Assembly (NCBI RefSeq): GCF_007833795.1
Contig: NZ_CP032703.1
Span: 434,001 to 498,000, forward strand
Reading direction: 5' to 3'
Length of the DNA stretch: 64,000 nt
Source: Candidatus Pantoea soli
GTDB lineage: Bacteria > Pseudomonadota > Gammaproteobacteria > Enterobacterales > Enterobacteriaceae
Positions 16,947 through 25,618 of this stretch are shown piece by piece. The notes under the pieces are model-generated. The model was not told the DNA's origin. It saw only the letters and a program-made list of their open reading frames with translations, and did not search any database. A program made the position numbers and the translations under genes. Position 1 is the first letter of the stretch. Each line of letters begins with the position of its first letter.

Positions 16947-17534
16947 ATGTCTGACGATCCAATAGCAAAATTTCATCAGTGGTGGGAAGCCGTGATCCGC
17001 GATGTACAGCCGAAGCATCGCGGCGCGATGTGCCTCTCAACGGTAGCTGACAACGGAATGCCCAGCGCCCGCTTTGTCGCCCTGAAAACGGCCGATGCCC
17101 GCGGATTCCTCTTCTGTACCTGGTTTAACTCACGTAAAGGCCAGGAGCTGGCCCGTCATCCCCATGCCGCGCTCACCTTCTGGTGGGAGGAAAAAGGCTG
17201 GCAGGTGCGGGTTGAAGGCGTCATCGCGCCGGTGAGCGCGCAGGAATCCGACGCGGCGTGGCACGATCGTTCGCGGGATGCACAGCTCACCACCGTCTGT
17301 TTCCAGCAAAGCCAGCCGCTGGCCACCGAGGCCGAGCTGGAAGTGCGGTTGCAGCAGGCGCGGCAGCAATACGAAGGTCAGCCAGTGCCCCGCCCGGCGC
17401 AGTGGGGCGGATTACGTGTGGTGCCGCAGTCGCTGGAGTTTCTCACTTTCCGCGACAATCGCCTGCATCTGCGCGAATACTTCAGTCGCGCCACACCGCA
17501 GTCAGACTGGGAGAAACGCCTGCTGCAGCCGTGA
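16947..17534 (+). CDS. PdxH-like pyridoxamine 5'-phosphate oxidase family flavoprotein
   Basis: The protein has 195 residues. It follows the PdxH layout: an N-terminal FHQWWEAVIRD helix, the FMN-binding split barrel (MCLSTVADNGMPSARFVALK, FNSRKGQELARHPHAALTFWW) and the C-terminal dimerisation region with QWGGLRVVPQSLEF and LHLREYF. It is shorter than true PdxH (about 218 residues) and its C-terminal substrate motif differs. It may therefore oxidise pyridoxine or pyridoxamine phosphate, or serve another FMN role. ATG 16947 was chosen because the family N-terminus begins there. Confidence 0.8.
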   Translation: MSDDPIAKFHQWWEAVIRDVQPKHRGAMCLSTVADNGMPSARFVALKTADARGFLFCTWFNSRKGQELARHPHAALTFWWEEKGWQVRVEGVIAPVSAQESDAAWHDRSRDAQLTTVCFQQSQPLATEAELEVRLQQARQQYEGQPVPRPAQWGGLRVVPQSLEFLTFRDNRLHLREYFSRATPQSDWEKRLLQP

Positions 17535-17586
17535 CCTGTCAGGCCGCGGCGCGCCATGTTGACTATGCGCCACGGCCTGACGGCGG

Positions 17587-19131
17587 CTAAACCTGAAATT
17601 GTTCAACCATACCCTGCAACGCGCGCGCCTGCTCAGAGAGGGATTGTGATGCGGAAGAGGACTCTTCCACCAGCGCCGCATTGTTTTGCGTCACGCCATC
17701 CATCTGGCTGACTGCCACGCTGATCTGGGAAATTCCCTGCATCTGCTCATTAGAAGCCAGAGAAATCGTGTCCATGGCTTCCGCCAGTTCACTGACCATA
17801 CCGACAATGCGCAGAATGCTCTGCCCGGTGCCAGAGGCAACCGCGACTCCGCTCTCTACCTGCGCCACCGCCTGCTCAATCAGCGATTTAATGTCCCGCG
17901 CGGCGGTCGCGCTGCGCTGCGCCAGCGTTCTGACTTCGCCGGCCACCACCGCAAACCCCCGTCCATCCTCGCCGGCACGTGCGGCTTCCACCGCCGCGTT
18001 CAGCGCCAGAATGTTGGTCTGAAAGGCAATGCTTTCAATCACCGCGGTGATGTCCCGTACCCGGCTGGCGCTGCGGGAGATTTCATGCATGGTGTCCGAC
18101 ATCTGTTTCATGTCTGCTTCACCGGCCTGCGCCAGCTGCGCGGTTTCACGCGCGGTTGACGCGGTGTGACGGGCGCTGGTCGTGTTGCTTTTCACCGTTG
18201 CCGTCAGCTGTTCCATGCTGGCGGCGGTCTCCTGAAGTGCTGCGGCTTGTTGCTCGGTGCGGGAAGAGAGTTCCGTATTACCCTGCGAAATTTCGTCAGC
18301 GGCCATTGCCACAGACGCGGAAGAATCTTTGATCTGTGACACCAGACCGCGCAGGTTTGCCTGCATGGCATCCAGGGATGCCAGCAGACTGCGGGTATCA
18401 TTCGGCCGCAGCGTGACAGCTGATGTCAGATCGCCCGCCGCAATGGTTGCCGCCAGCGCCTGCGCCTGCGCGGGTTCGCCGCCCAGCTGACGCATCAGTA
18501 CCCGGATGATGATCAGACAGGTCGCTGCACCGATCAGCACCGAGGCCAGCCCCAGCGCCATCAGTATCAGGCTGGCGTTATCTGTCCGACGGCTGTTTAA
18601 CTCCACCGCCGTGCGGGTGTTTTGCATTTCCGCCTCGGTCATCACCTCAAGCCCTTTCAGCAACGCAGTCTGTGCCGGTCGCGCGACCGTCATCAGAAAG
18701 GTGGTGGCTTCTGCGGCGCGGTTCTGCAACCCCAGCTGTCCGGCCTGCTCCAGTGCGGCGAGTGCCGCCTGCTCTGCCGCCATAACCTGCTGCATCCCTT
18801 CCCGCCCCTGGGCGGAGGCGTCACTTTTCATCATCTCTTCCAGCGCCTGACGGCTCGATAAATAGAGCGCCTTCTGTTTCTGCAGGCGTTCCCATTCCGG
18901 TTGCATGTCTTTCATCTCCGTCAGCAACACCATGTTGCGCGCGGCGATAGCCATATCCCGAATGCTGCCACGCATATTCAGCGCCAGCTGGTACTGCTTC
19001 ATTTTCACGTTTACGGCGTTGTCCATTCCCTCCCGCGCCTGGTTCAGCGCATTCAGCCCGGTGCCGATGCACACCACGAACAGTAAAATTAATAAACCAA
19101 AGCCGCTAAAAAGGCGGGTTGATATTTTCAT
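17587..19131 (-). CDS. Methyl-accepting chemotaxis protein without CheR tether
   Basis: The transducer has 514 residues from ATG 19131; an alternative ATG three codons earlier abuts its own GGG sequence. It has a first membrane helix (about 10-30), a compact four-helix-bundle periplasmic domain (LNMRGSIRDMAIAARNMVLL), a second helix near 190-210, HAMP, and the signalling hairpin with tip [18 protein letters not shown]. The C-terminus ends MVEQFQV with no NWETF-type pentapeptide, so it depends on other receptors for efficient adaptation. The ligand is unknown. It is unlinked to che or flagellar genes in this window. Confidence 0.93.
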   Translation of the reverse strand: MKISTRLFSGFGLLILLFVVCIGTGLNALNQAREGMDNAVNVKMKQYQLALNMRGSIRDMAIAARNMVLLTEMKDMQPEWERLQKQKALYLSSRQALEEMMKSDASAQGREGMQQVMAAEQAALAALEQAGQLGLQNRAAEATTFLMTVARPAQTALLKGLEVMTEAEMQNTRTAVELNSRRTDNASLILMALGLASVLIGAATCLIIIRVLMRQLGGEPAQAQALAATIAAGDLTSAVTLRPNDTRSLLASLDAMQANLRGLVSQIKDSSASVAMAADEISQGNTELSSRTEQQAAALQETAASMEQLTATVKSNTTSARHTASTARETAQLAQAGEADMKQMSDTMHEISRSASRVRDITAVIESIAFQTNILALNAAVEAARAGEDGRGFAVVAGEVRTLAQRSATAARDIKSLIEQAVAQVESGVAVASGTGQSILRIVGMVSELAEAMDTISLASNEQMQGISQISVAVSQMDGVTQNNAALVEESSSASQSLSEQARALQGMVEQFQV

Positions 19132-19167
19132 CTGACGCATCCCATATGCAAATTATGAATAAAGACA

Positions 19168-19194
19168 CTATCGGTCGCGCAGACCGGCACATGA
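19168..19194 (-). promoter_or_regulatory. Weak FliA-like promoter candidate
   Basis: Read on the minus strand this is TCAT, 15 bases, ACCGATAG. The minus-10 keeps six of eight consensus bases but the minus-35 only two of four. Its position, about 37 bases upstream of the chemoreceptor start, is what makes it worth noting. Confidence 0.25.
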
Positions 19195-19699
19195 GAGGAA
19201 AAGGAAAATATTTTTTACCTATCCCGCTATGTAAAATTCAGCGGGTGGGCTGCGGGAAAACCTGCGATAACGCAGCCGCTAAGTCTGATTAAGCGGGAAA
19301 ATAGTGAAAAAATAATATAAATTATTGTTTTTAATAAATTTAATAATCAATTCACAGCGCCTGAAAATCCAGGCTGTATCTGGCGATGGGTTCTGCGCGA
19401 CGTTTGCAAAGCAACCTTTCGGGCCATATCGTTAAATATAAGTTAAGCAAAACTTTTTTAATTATTTGCTGAAACTAACGTCCCACAGGCTGACGTTAGA
19501 CGGAGTAATGTTTTATTTCATCGCTCTGGCACAACCCTAAAAGCAACGTATTGAAAATAAAATTAATCTGGCAGGTAAACCCGCGTTAATTAACGGTGAA
19601 ACAGGGTAAACTTTTTTACCTGGCACGCATCAGAAGCTGAGCCGGAACGGACAAGGGAAAAGATGTCATGCGCTGTTTCCCGGCAGGCGGGATAAGCAG

Positions 19700-19724
19700 A
19701 AAAAAAGCCCCTGAGGCGGGGGGC
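19700..19724 (-). terminator. Intrinsic terminator, minus strand
   Basis: On the minus strand GCCCC and GGGGC pair around an 8-base loop and are followed by seven T residues. No gene lies upstream of it on that strand until 20562, so it may end a non-coding transcript. Confidence 0.7.
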
Positions 19725-19925
19725 AAGTAAGCACTATCATCATAAATCCCTGGCATGATGAAAGTATTGGTGCGCGGATAATGCATGCCGTCAGGGCGAT
19801 GTTTTCTTACCCTGGCAGAGGGTGTCAGGCCGCCCTGCAGCCCGTTATTGATGGGTTAACGTCTTCGCCCTGAGGCAGTAAACGTCTTTTTCCACCCTGT
19901 GTTTTCAGGCCCACCGGTGACGCCG

Positions 19926-19952
19926 GAAAAAACCCGCTTTTGCAAGCGGGTT
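19926..19952 (-). terminator. Intrinsic terminator, minus strand
   Basis: AACCCGCTT and AAGCGGGTT form a perfect 9-bp stem with a 4-base loop. On the minus strand it runs directly into six T residues. It forms the 3' end of the candidate RNA described at 19926-20008. Confidence 0.8.
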
Positions 19953-20008
19953 GAGCGAAGAAACTGCTCCAGGGTTCTTTAGGAGCCGGCGCCAGCAAGC
20001 ACCCGCTC
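19926..20008 (-). ncRNA. Candidate small RNA
   Basis: A transcript of about 80 nt would start near 20008 from the promoter at 20015-20043. It contains a first stem (GCTCC, 11 nt, GGAGC), an unpaired stretch TTTCTTCGCTC, and the strong terminator. This stem, seed, terminator order is typical of Hfq-dependent RNAs. I do not recognise the sequence as a named family. Confidence 0.4.
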
Positions 20009-20014
20009 AGGGTA

Positions 20015-20043
20015 ATTTTGGTTTAGCCTGGCCTGACATGCAA
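20015..20043 (-). promoter_or_regulatory. Candidate sigma-70 promoter for a small RNA
   Basis: On the minus strand TTGCAT and CAAAAT are separated by 17 bases, each matching four of six consensus positions. It drives no gene, only the short stretch up to the terminator at 19926. Confidence 0.35.
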
Positions 20044-20232
20044 ACGAGGCGGCGCGATAAAATGGGGCTCCGGTAACGCCTTTTTAACAGGCCGTTATCC
20101 TGCTGGCCGCGCAGCCCCATGCGCTGGGTTTGGGTTGCGCCTCAGGCATCTTCTGACCTGAAAATCATCGCTTTCACCGCCTGCGTTTTGTCACTCTAGT
20201 CAAAAACACCCTCTTCCTGCGGGAGCACCCGA

Positions 20233-20508
20233 ATGCCTGAATACCGTTTTTATACAAAAGGAAAAAAACGGGTCGTGCTGGAGAGCGCGGCAACGGACGA
20301 AGCCAGCGCATTACGCACGCAGGGATACTGGCCACAACCGGAGGTGATCGCTGCCAGCAACCGTGCTGCTGCAATGGCGCGCTTCAGCGATATCCGCCGG
20401 GAAAACCGCCTCGATCAGCATCATTTTTTAGCCGGTGCCGGCGCGATGCCATGGATAGGTGTGCTGACAGCAATTTGCGCGTTCCTGTTGCGCCGGAAAC
20501 AGCGCTGA
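20233..20508 (+). CDS. Small protein with C-terminal membrane helix, function unknown
   Basis: This 91-residue product has a soluble basic N-terminal part (MPEYRFYTKGKKRVVLESAA) and one hydrophobic helix near residues 70-86, followed by RRKQR at the C-terminus. That gives a tail-anchored, positive-inside topology. GGGAG eight bases upstream supports the start. I do not recognise the family. It is solitary and convergent with the cupin gene. Confidence 0.65.
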   Translation: MPEYRFYTKGKKRVVLESAATDEASALRTQGYWPQPEVIAASNRAAAMARFSDIRRENRLDQHHFLAGAGAMPWIGVLTAICAFLLRRKQR

Positions 20509-20561
20509 GAAATGCCTGCCGGACTGCCCGACCGTACACGGCAGGCCGCCCGATGGCATGT

Positions 20562-20900
20562 TCAGCGCAGATCGGCACGATCGCCGCGCGTGGTGGGCTG
20601 TGATATGACAAGAAACTCAACCGCGCTATCCGCGTCGTTTCTGGCCTGATGCCGTGCCCCTGGCGGGATTTCCAGTCCCTGCATGGCGTTGATGTGGTGC
20701 ATTTCCCCTTCCATCTCCATGGTAAGTACCCCACTGAGCACATAGAAAAACTGTCTGGCAACGGCGTGAACATGCCGCTGTTCCGCTGCCCCGGCCGGCA
20801 TCTTTTCATGGATAACCAGCAGGTCCTGCCGCTTCAGCAAATACCATCCGTCACACTGCTCACCCCAGCTGTAGTGCTCTGCATTGTCCTTTGAAATCAT
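20562..20900 (-). CDS. Cupin-domain protein
   Basis: This 112-residue single-domain cupin has a first motif with His ligands in AAEQRHVHAVARQFFYVLSG and a second in GLEIPPGARHQARN, enough to bind one metal ion. Small stand-alone cupins act as isomerases, dioxygenases or sugar-binding sensors, and nothing here selects between them. It lies 125 bases downstream of the end of the AraC-type regulator on the same strand and could be part of that unit. Confidence 0.82.
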   Translation of the reverse strand: MISKDNAEHYSWGEQCDGWYLLKRQDLLVIHEKMPAGAAEQRHVHAVARQFFYVLSGVLTMEMEGEMHHINAMQGLEIPPGARHQARNDADSAVEFLVISQPTTRGDRADLR

Positions 20901-21025
20901 TGCTCACTGCCTTTTCGTTTCATGGTCGATGTAAGTTCGCGTCGGGTTTTTACACGCGTGGCCCGGTTCAGCTTGTTTCACGCTGCCAGGTAAAACGACC
21001 TTACCACAGCAGACGGCACACCCCC

Positions 21026-21898
21026 TTACTGGCGGTGCCTGCGGCTATCCCGCGCTGGCGGGTCGCCAAATAGGCGCTCGTATTCGCGGGTGAACTGCGT
21101 CAGGCTTTCATAGCCGACCGAGGCGGCGACAGCCGCCACCTTGCCCCGCATGAGCAGAAGCTGACTGCGCGCCGCGTAGAGCCGCAAATGCTTCTGATAC
21201 TGCAGCGGTGTTAACCCGGTCACCGCTTTAAAACGGCGATGAAAAACCGACAGACTCATGTTTGCCATGCCAGCCAGCGCAGCCATCCGCACCGGCTGCG
21301 CGTAATGGCTTTTCAGCCAGCTTATCGGCCTTTGCACCGCCGAAAAGTGGCTGCTGACATCCGCCGCCTGACGCAGCAGCTGTCCCTGCGGACCACACAA
21401 CAGGCGGTAGAGCAATTCACGCTCGGCCAGCGGTGCCAGCACAGCAATGTCGGCAGGATGATCCCGCAGACGCAACAGCCGTAACCAGGCCGCCAGCAGC
21501 ATATCATCGGCTGCCAGCACCGCCATGCCTTTACTCAGCGGCGCGTCTGCTGTCGCAGGCATCGTGCAGATCAGATCGCTGAGCAGCGCAAAATCCAGCG
21601 TCAGGCGCACGGCCAGATAGGGCGCATCAGCCTCTGCCACGGTGACCCTGCCCGTCGCAGGCATATCAGTTGCGGCGATAAACAGCTCCCCGGCGCGGTA
21701 ATGCACAGACTGTGTGCCGATCTGCAGCTGTTTTTCTCCCTGCAGGATCAGACTGATAAACGGCGGATACACTTCCGGCGCCAGGTCGAGCGGGCGTGTC
21801 ACGCGGTATAGCATAATGCGCGGCATCAGGGCTGACAGACGTTCATCCTCATGGTGGTCCCTCACCCAGGCTTTCATTACGGCGAGCGTCTCTTTCAT
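21026..21898 (-). CDS. AraC-family transcriptional regulator
   Basis: The protein has 290 residues. The first 190 match the AraC N-terminal regulatory domain of the PF06719 type (VYPPFISLILQGEKQLQIG), and the last 95 hold two helix-turn-helix motifs (MAALAGMANMSLSVFHRRF, VAAVAASVGYESLTQFTREY). It is divergent from a short-chain dehydrogenase gene 158 bases away, the usual arrangement for this subgroup, and very likely controls it. The inducer is unknown. Confidence 0.9.
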   Translation of the reverse strand: MKETLAVMKAWVRDHHEDERLSALMPRIMLYRVTRPLDLAPEVYPPFISLILQGEKQLQIGTQSVHYRAGELFIAATDMPATGRVTVAEADAPYLAVRLTLDFALLSDLICTMPATADAPLSKGMAVLAADDMLLAAWLRLLRLRDHPADIAVLAPLAERELLYRLLCGPQGQLLRQAADVSSHFSAVQRPISWLKSHYAQPVRMAALAGMANMSLSVFHRRFKAVTGLTPLQYQKHLRLYAARSQLLLMRGKVAAVAASVGYESLTQFTREYERLFGDPPARDSRRHRQ

Positions 21899-22056
21899 TG
21901 TGGGCTGTTCACTGGTTAGGCCGCAGCGGGCAGAAAAGCAGAATCAGGCAAATTTTAGACAGGATCAGGGCCGCTTGCCAGCGCGGTGCCGGTTAGGCTG
22001 TCATGACCCGCAGCATTGCGCAGGGCAGTGCCGGAGACAACCCTCAGGAGAAGATG

Positions 22057-22818
22057 ATGAACCTTCAGAATGCGGTGATAGTGATTACCGGCGCATCGTC
22101 CGGTATCGGCGCGGCAACCGCCCGGGCGGCGGCACAGGCAGGCGCGCAGGTCGTGCTGTTAGCACGGCGTAAAGCGCGCATTGACGCGCTGGCCGCGACG
22201 CTTCCGGCTGCGCTGGCCATTGCGTGTGATGTCACCCAGACCGATCACATCCAGCAGGCCGTGCAGCAGACGCTTCGCCATTTCGGACGCATTGATGTGC
22301 TGATTAACAACGCGGGCCAGGGGTTATACGCTGGCATTGATGCGATTGCGGCAGCGGACTTTCGTGCCTTGCTGGAGCTTAATCTGATTGCGCCGCTGAT
22401 GATGATGCAGGCTGTGATTCCGCCTATGCGCCAGCAGGGTGGCGGCAGCATCATCAACATCAGTTCCGGCGCCACCCTGGGGATCTATCCGGGCTCGGCC
22501 GCGTATACCAGCACCAAAGCGGCGCTGAATATGATCTCCGGCGTGGCACGCCTTGAGCTGGCGTCTGCCGGTATCTGCGTCTCGACTTTTTATCCCTTTA
22601 TGACCGCGACCGAATTTTATCAGGCGGTCCAGTCCGGACAGCATCAGGCAACGCAACAGGAAACGGAGAGCGCAGCCGTGATGCATTCCCCTGAGCAGGC
22701 TGCCGCGGTGATTTTACAGCTGATTATCAGCGGCGCGGCGCAAAGCGATGGCGTGCCGGAGGCGTGGGGCGGCAGCTACCGGGAAGCGCCTGACGCTACC
22801 GGGAAAGCCGGGAAATAG
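22057..22818 (+). CDS. Short-chain dehydrogenase/reductase
   Basis: This 253-residue Rossmann enzyme has the cofactor loop TGASSGIG, the NNAG motif in DVLINNAGQGLYAG, catalytic Ser in INISSGATLG and the YTSTK (YxxxK) dyad. An Arg-rich segment after strand 2 (LARRKARI) suggests NADPH. The second ATG of the ATGATG pair (22057) is preferred because AGGAG lies six bases before it. It is controlled, by position, by the divergent AraC regulator. The substrate is unknown. Confidence 0.9.
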   Translation: MNLQNAVIVITGASSGIGAATARAAAQAGAQVVLLARRKARIDALAATLPAALAIACDVTQTDHIQQAVQQTLRHFGRIDVLINNAGQGLYAGIDAIAAADFRALLELNLIAPLMMMQAVIPPMRQQGGGSIINISSGATLGIYPGSAAYTSTKAALNMISGVARLELASAGICVSTFYPFMTATEFYQAVQSGQHQATQQETESAAVMHSPEQAAAVILQLIISGAAQSDGVPEAWGGSYREAPDATGKAGK

Positions 22819-22882
22819 CGCCTGGCCGACGGACCCGTTTCAGCCGCCGGCCAGGCCATGCCGCACATCGGCAGGCGCGCGA

Positions 22883-23515
22883 TTATCCCTGGCGGCTGAA
22901 CACCAGCTTCAGACCGGCAACCGCAAAGCAGCAGGCTAACAGCGCATCCAGGCCGCGCCGGATACGGCGATAGAATGCGCCCATGGCGGCCGTCGAGAAC
23001 AGCAGCGCATAACCGCAAAACACCGTGATGCAGATTGCCGCGCAGCCGCCGATAATCAGCGGTAGCGTGGCAGCCGCCGCGTCGGGCTTGAGCGCCACAG
23101 ACATAATTGCCACCCAGGTCAGGATCGCTTTCGGGTTGCCCACATGCATCAGCATCCCCTGGCGGAACAGCCGGCCAAAACTGCTTTTCGCCAGGCTCTC
23201 TTCCGGCCCGCTCACCTCTGCATTACGCAGCGCCGACTTCCCGGCTTTGAACGCCAGCCATAACAGATAGAGCCCGCCGGCGATTTTCAGCACAATCAGC
23301 AGCTGAGCGAAGGTGGCCAGTACGGTCAGCACTCCGCAGGCAGCCAGCAGGGCCCACAGCATAGAGCCGCCAATAACGCCGGCCGCCAGCGCCAGGGCCG
23401 CGCCGCGACCGTTTTTCATGGCGGTCCCCATGATCGCCATATTGCTCGGCCCCGGGCTGGCCGTGGCGACAAAATAGGTGGTGTAAATCAACAGTAATTC
23501 CTGTGTCAGCGCCAT
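22883..23515 (-). CDS. LysE/RhtB-family amino-acid exporter
   Basis: This 210-residue protein has six hydrophobic helices and the RhtB signature near the start (YFVATASPGPSNMAIMGTAM), plus the conserved GMLMHVGNPKAILTW segment in the middle. Family members export homoserine, threonine, leucine or related compounds; the specificity cannot be read. It is convergent with the dehydrogenase gene. Confidence 0.88.
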   Translation of the reverse strand: MALTQELLLIYTTYFVATASPGPSNMAIMGTAMKNGRGAALALAAGVIGGSMLWALLAACGVLTVLATFAQLLIVLKIAGGLYLLWLAFKAGKSALRNAEVSGPEESLAKSSFGRLFRQGMLMHVGNPKAILTWVAIMSVALKPDAAAATLPLIIGGCAAICITVFCGYALLFSTAAMGAFYRRIRRGLDALLACCFAVAGLKLVFSRQG

Positions 23516-23772
23516 AATGTCCTCTGCGGTGGATGATCCTTACTCCCCTGTTATATCGGCCTGCGTAACACATTACCATCCTCATCCGTGCAGCAGGCCT
23601 GCAGACGCCGCGCCTTACGGCGTTACGTTCGCCGGTTGCAGGGTATGACTGGCATAGCCTGCCGCGAGGGCTGACAGCGTACAGGTTGCACAGGAAAATC
23701 ATCTGATAAAGGGGTCAATACGGCGTCAGTTCACGCTTAAAGGGCTCTGATGCGTCAGCACAGAGTGCGCCG

Positions 23773-24009
23773 GTGGGCAATCATAACAGTCGCTCCCGGC
23801 GGCGCGGGATTAATCCCGACATCCTTGCCTGGTCCGGGCAATATGCGAATCTGGAGGGAGAATCCCATGAAAAACATGTGATTTTCGAATTTCCTTCGTT
23901 TGCTGAAGCCAGACGCTTTTACGACAGTCCGGCTTATCAGCAGGCGAGAGCGCTACGCGCCGGGGCGGCTCAGGCAACGTTTGTACTGGTGGAGGGCGCG
24001 GGACGTTGA
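23773..24009 (+). pseudogene. 5'-truncated DUF1330 protein
   Basis: The last 55 codons match the C-terminal half of DUF1330 proteins (YANLEGESHEKHVIFEFPSF, then RFYDSPAYQQARALRAGAA and a FVLVEG end). The N-terminal half, which normally begins with a Y-W-V strand and an ExY motif, is absent. The codons upstream (GNHNSRSRRRGINPD) are not family-like. No ribosome site precedes the first start codon. It is best read as a gene fragment. Confidence 0.65.
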
Positions 24010-24055
24010 GGAAAGACACTGTACTGCCGGCTTAGCGCAACGGCAGATCTTCCGG

Positions 24056-25282
24056 TCAGAAAAACTGATAGGAACCACCCCGGCGCGCTTTCGCCTGGTA
24101 CATCGCTTTATCGGCCTGCTCAAACAGCACGGCGGCATCCGGCTTTGCAGAGCCGGCAAGGCTGATGCCAATCGCCGCGCCAATGCGCACTTCCATGTTA
24201 TTCATTAAAAAAGGCTCACGCAGGGTTTCCAGCATCCGCCGGGCGATACCGGCGGCAGCGTCACGCGTTCCGCACTTCGCGGCCACCACAAATTCGTCGC
24301 CGCCCAGTCGCGCCACGGCATCGCCCGGACGCATGCAGCGCTGCAGCCGCTCGCTGACCTGCTGCAGCAGCACATCGCCGGTGGCGTGGCCCATTGAATC
24401 ATTCACCGCTTTAAAGCCATTGAGATCGATAAACATCACCGTGGTGAGCGCCGGATGCTGCGCCAGCATCCGCTTCACCCGGTCAGTGATCCAGGCCCGG
24501 TTCGGCAGGCCGGTCAGCGTGTCGCGGGTCGCCAGCGTTTCCAGTTTGTGCAGTTTCTCTTTGTCGCGGGAAATGTCGCGCGAAACCAGCACCGCGCCGA
24601 TGTTTTTGCCGCTGGAGGGATCGCTGACACCGCACGCCTTGGTGCCAAGGGCCACATAGTGCCCGTCGCGATGCAGCTTGCGCACCTCGACGACGTCCGC
24701 CAGCTCGCCACCGCTAAAAATATGCCCCAGCGCCTCGCTGGCTGGCGTCTGGTCGTCGGGATGCAGGAAATCCACCACCGGCCGGCCAATTATCTCATCG
24801 GCGGACCAGCCAATCATTTCGCAGTAGGAGGGAGAGATAGAAACATATCGCCCTTCGGTATCGCAGTGCGCGATCAAATCGGTGCTGTTTTCAATCAGCA
24901 GCCGGTACTCTGTTGCCGTACGCAGCGCCTCTTCCAGCGCTTTGCGCTGGCCGGTGATATCAATAATGAAGCCGTTATATTGCCGGTGTGACGCACCGGC
25001 ATGGTCATCCGGCAGGCCGGATACAATGACGTGCCGCGTGATGCCGTCCAGACACTGAATGGGCACTTCCAGATGAAACGGGGAGACACACTCCAGCGCG
25101 GCGGTAAGCTGCAGCGCTATCCTGCCATCTTCATCCGCCTGCGCCAGCCGCAGCCAGGCGCACAGCGTCACACCTTTCAGCGCCGGCATCAGGCCAGCCG
25201 GACTCTCCTGGCTGCTGACGCAGATGCCCCGTGCGTCCGTGGACCAGACAGCGGAAAAAGTAGGGGTGATCACAGGGGTCAT
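24056..25282 (-). CDS. PAS-GGDEF diguanylate cyclase under a flagellar-type promoter
   Basis: The product has 408 residues from ATG 25282, which follows GGAG. Two PAS-type sensor modules occupy roughly residues 1-125 and 130-250, the second with SYCEMIGWSADEIIGRPVVD. A C-terminal GGDEF domain carries the intact catalytic RLGGDEF and the product-inhibition I-site RPGD exactly five residues before it. It should therefore make cyclic di-GMP and be feedback-inhibited. No EAL domain is present and the protein is soluble. The frame is open further upstream to 25513, but that part lacks a ribosome site. A FliA promoter at 25522-25549 would make it a flagellar-regulon enzyme. Confidence 0.9.
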   Translation of the reverse strand: MTPVITPTFSAVWSTDARGICVSSQESPAGLMPALKGVTLCAWLRLAQADEDGRIALQLTAALECVSPFHLEVPIQCLDGITRHVIVSGLPDDHAGASHRQYNGFIIDITGQRKALEEALRTATEYRLLIENSTDLIAHCDTEGRYVSISPSYCEMIGWSADEIIGRPVVDFLHPDDQTPASEALGHIFSGGELADVVEVRKLHRDGHYVALGTKACGVSDPSSGKNIGAVLVSRDISRDKEKLHKLETLATRDTLTGLPNRAWITDRVKRMLAQHPALTTVMFIDLNGFKAVNDSMGHATGDVLLQQVSERLQRCMRPGDAVARLGGDEFVVAAKCGTRDAAAGIARRMLETLREPFLMNNMEVRIGAAIGISLAGSAKPDAAVLFEQADKAMYQAKARRGGSYQFF

Positions 25283-25618
25283 GGTCGGCTCCGTTGTTTG
25301 CTGACGATACAAAACGGGCAGGCTGCCCGGTGTTACAGACTTTCTGATCGCCATCGTTGCCGCCTTCACCCGCCGGGAGGGAGTGCGGTAAAAATGTTCA
25401 GTTACGCGACTTCCATGCTGGCCGGTGACGAAGAGGGTAGCCATTCGCACGGCGTCATTCATGCACTGCAGGGCAGACACGCCTGTATGACGGGATTCCG
25501 GGTCAGAAGTCATTACCCGGGTTATCGGCCATGCCGCCGCGAATCTTTAATCTGCACCGCTGCACAGGAAGACTATGCGGTCTGCGTCACATCCGGTTGC
25601 CCTTTCTCCCTCTGCGCG
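25283..25618. other. Leader of the diguanylate cyclase gene
   Basis: From the FliA promoter to the preferred ATG is a leader of about 230 bases, unusually long. It contains in-frame start codons without ribosome sites. I see no separate gene. Confidence 0.5.
25522..25549 (-). promoter_or_regulatory. FliA (sigma-28) promoter
   Basis: On the minus strand this reads TAAAGATT, 12 bases, GCCGATAA. The minus-10 is a perfect consensus match and the minus-35 differs by one base from TAAAGTTT. The spacer is one base longer than the standard 11, which FliA tolerates. It points at the diguanylate cyclase gene. Confidence 0.7.

Larger units (their letters stand above)
19132..20232. other. 1.1-kb gene-free region rich in minus-strand terminators
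   Basis: There is no credible protein gene. It holds a dyad (CTAACGTC, 9 nt, GACGTTAG at 19475-19499), a 12-base palindrome CGTTAATTAACG at 19584-19595, two minus-strand intrinsic terminators (19700-19724 and 19926-19952), and a candidate small RNA ending at the second. Confidence 0.6.
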
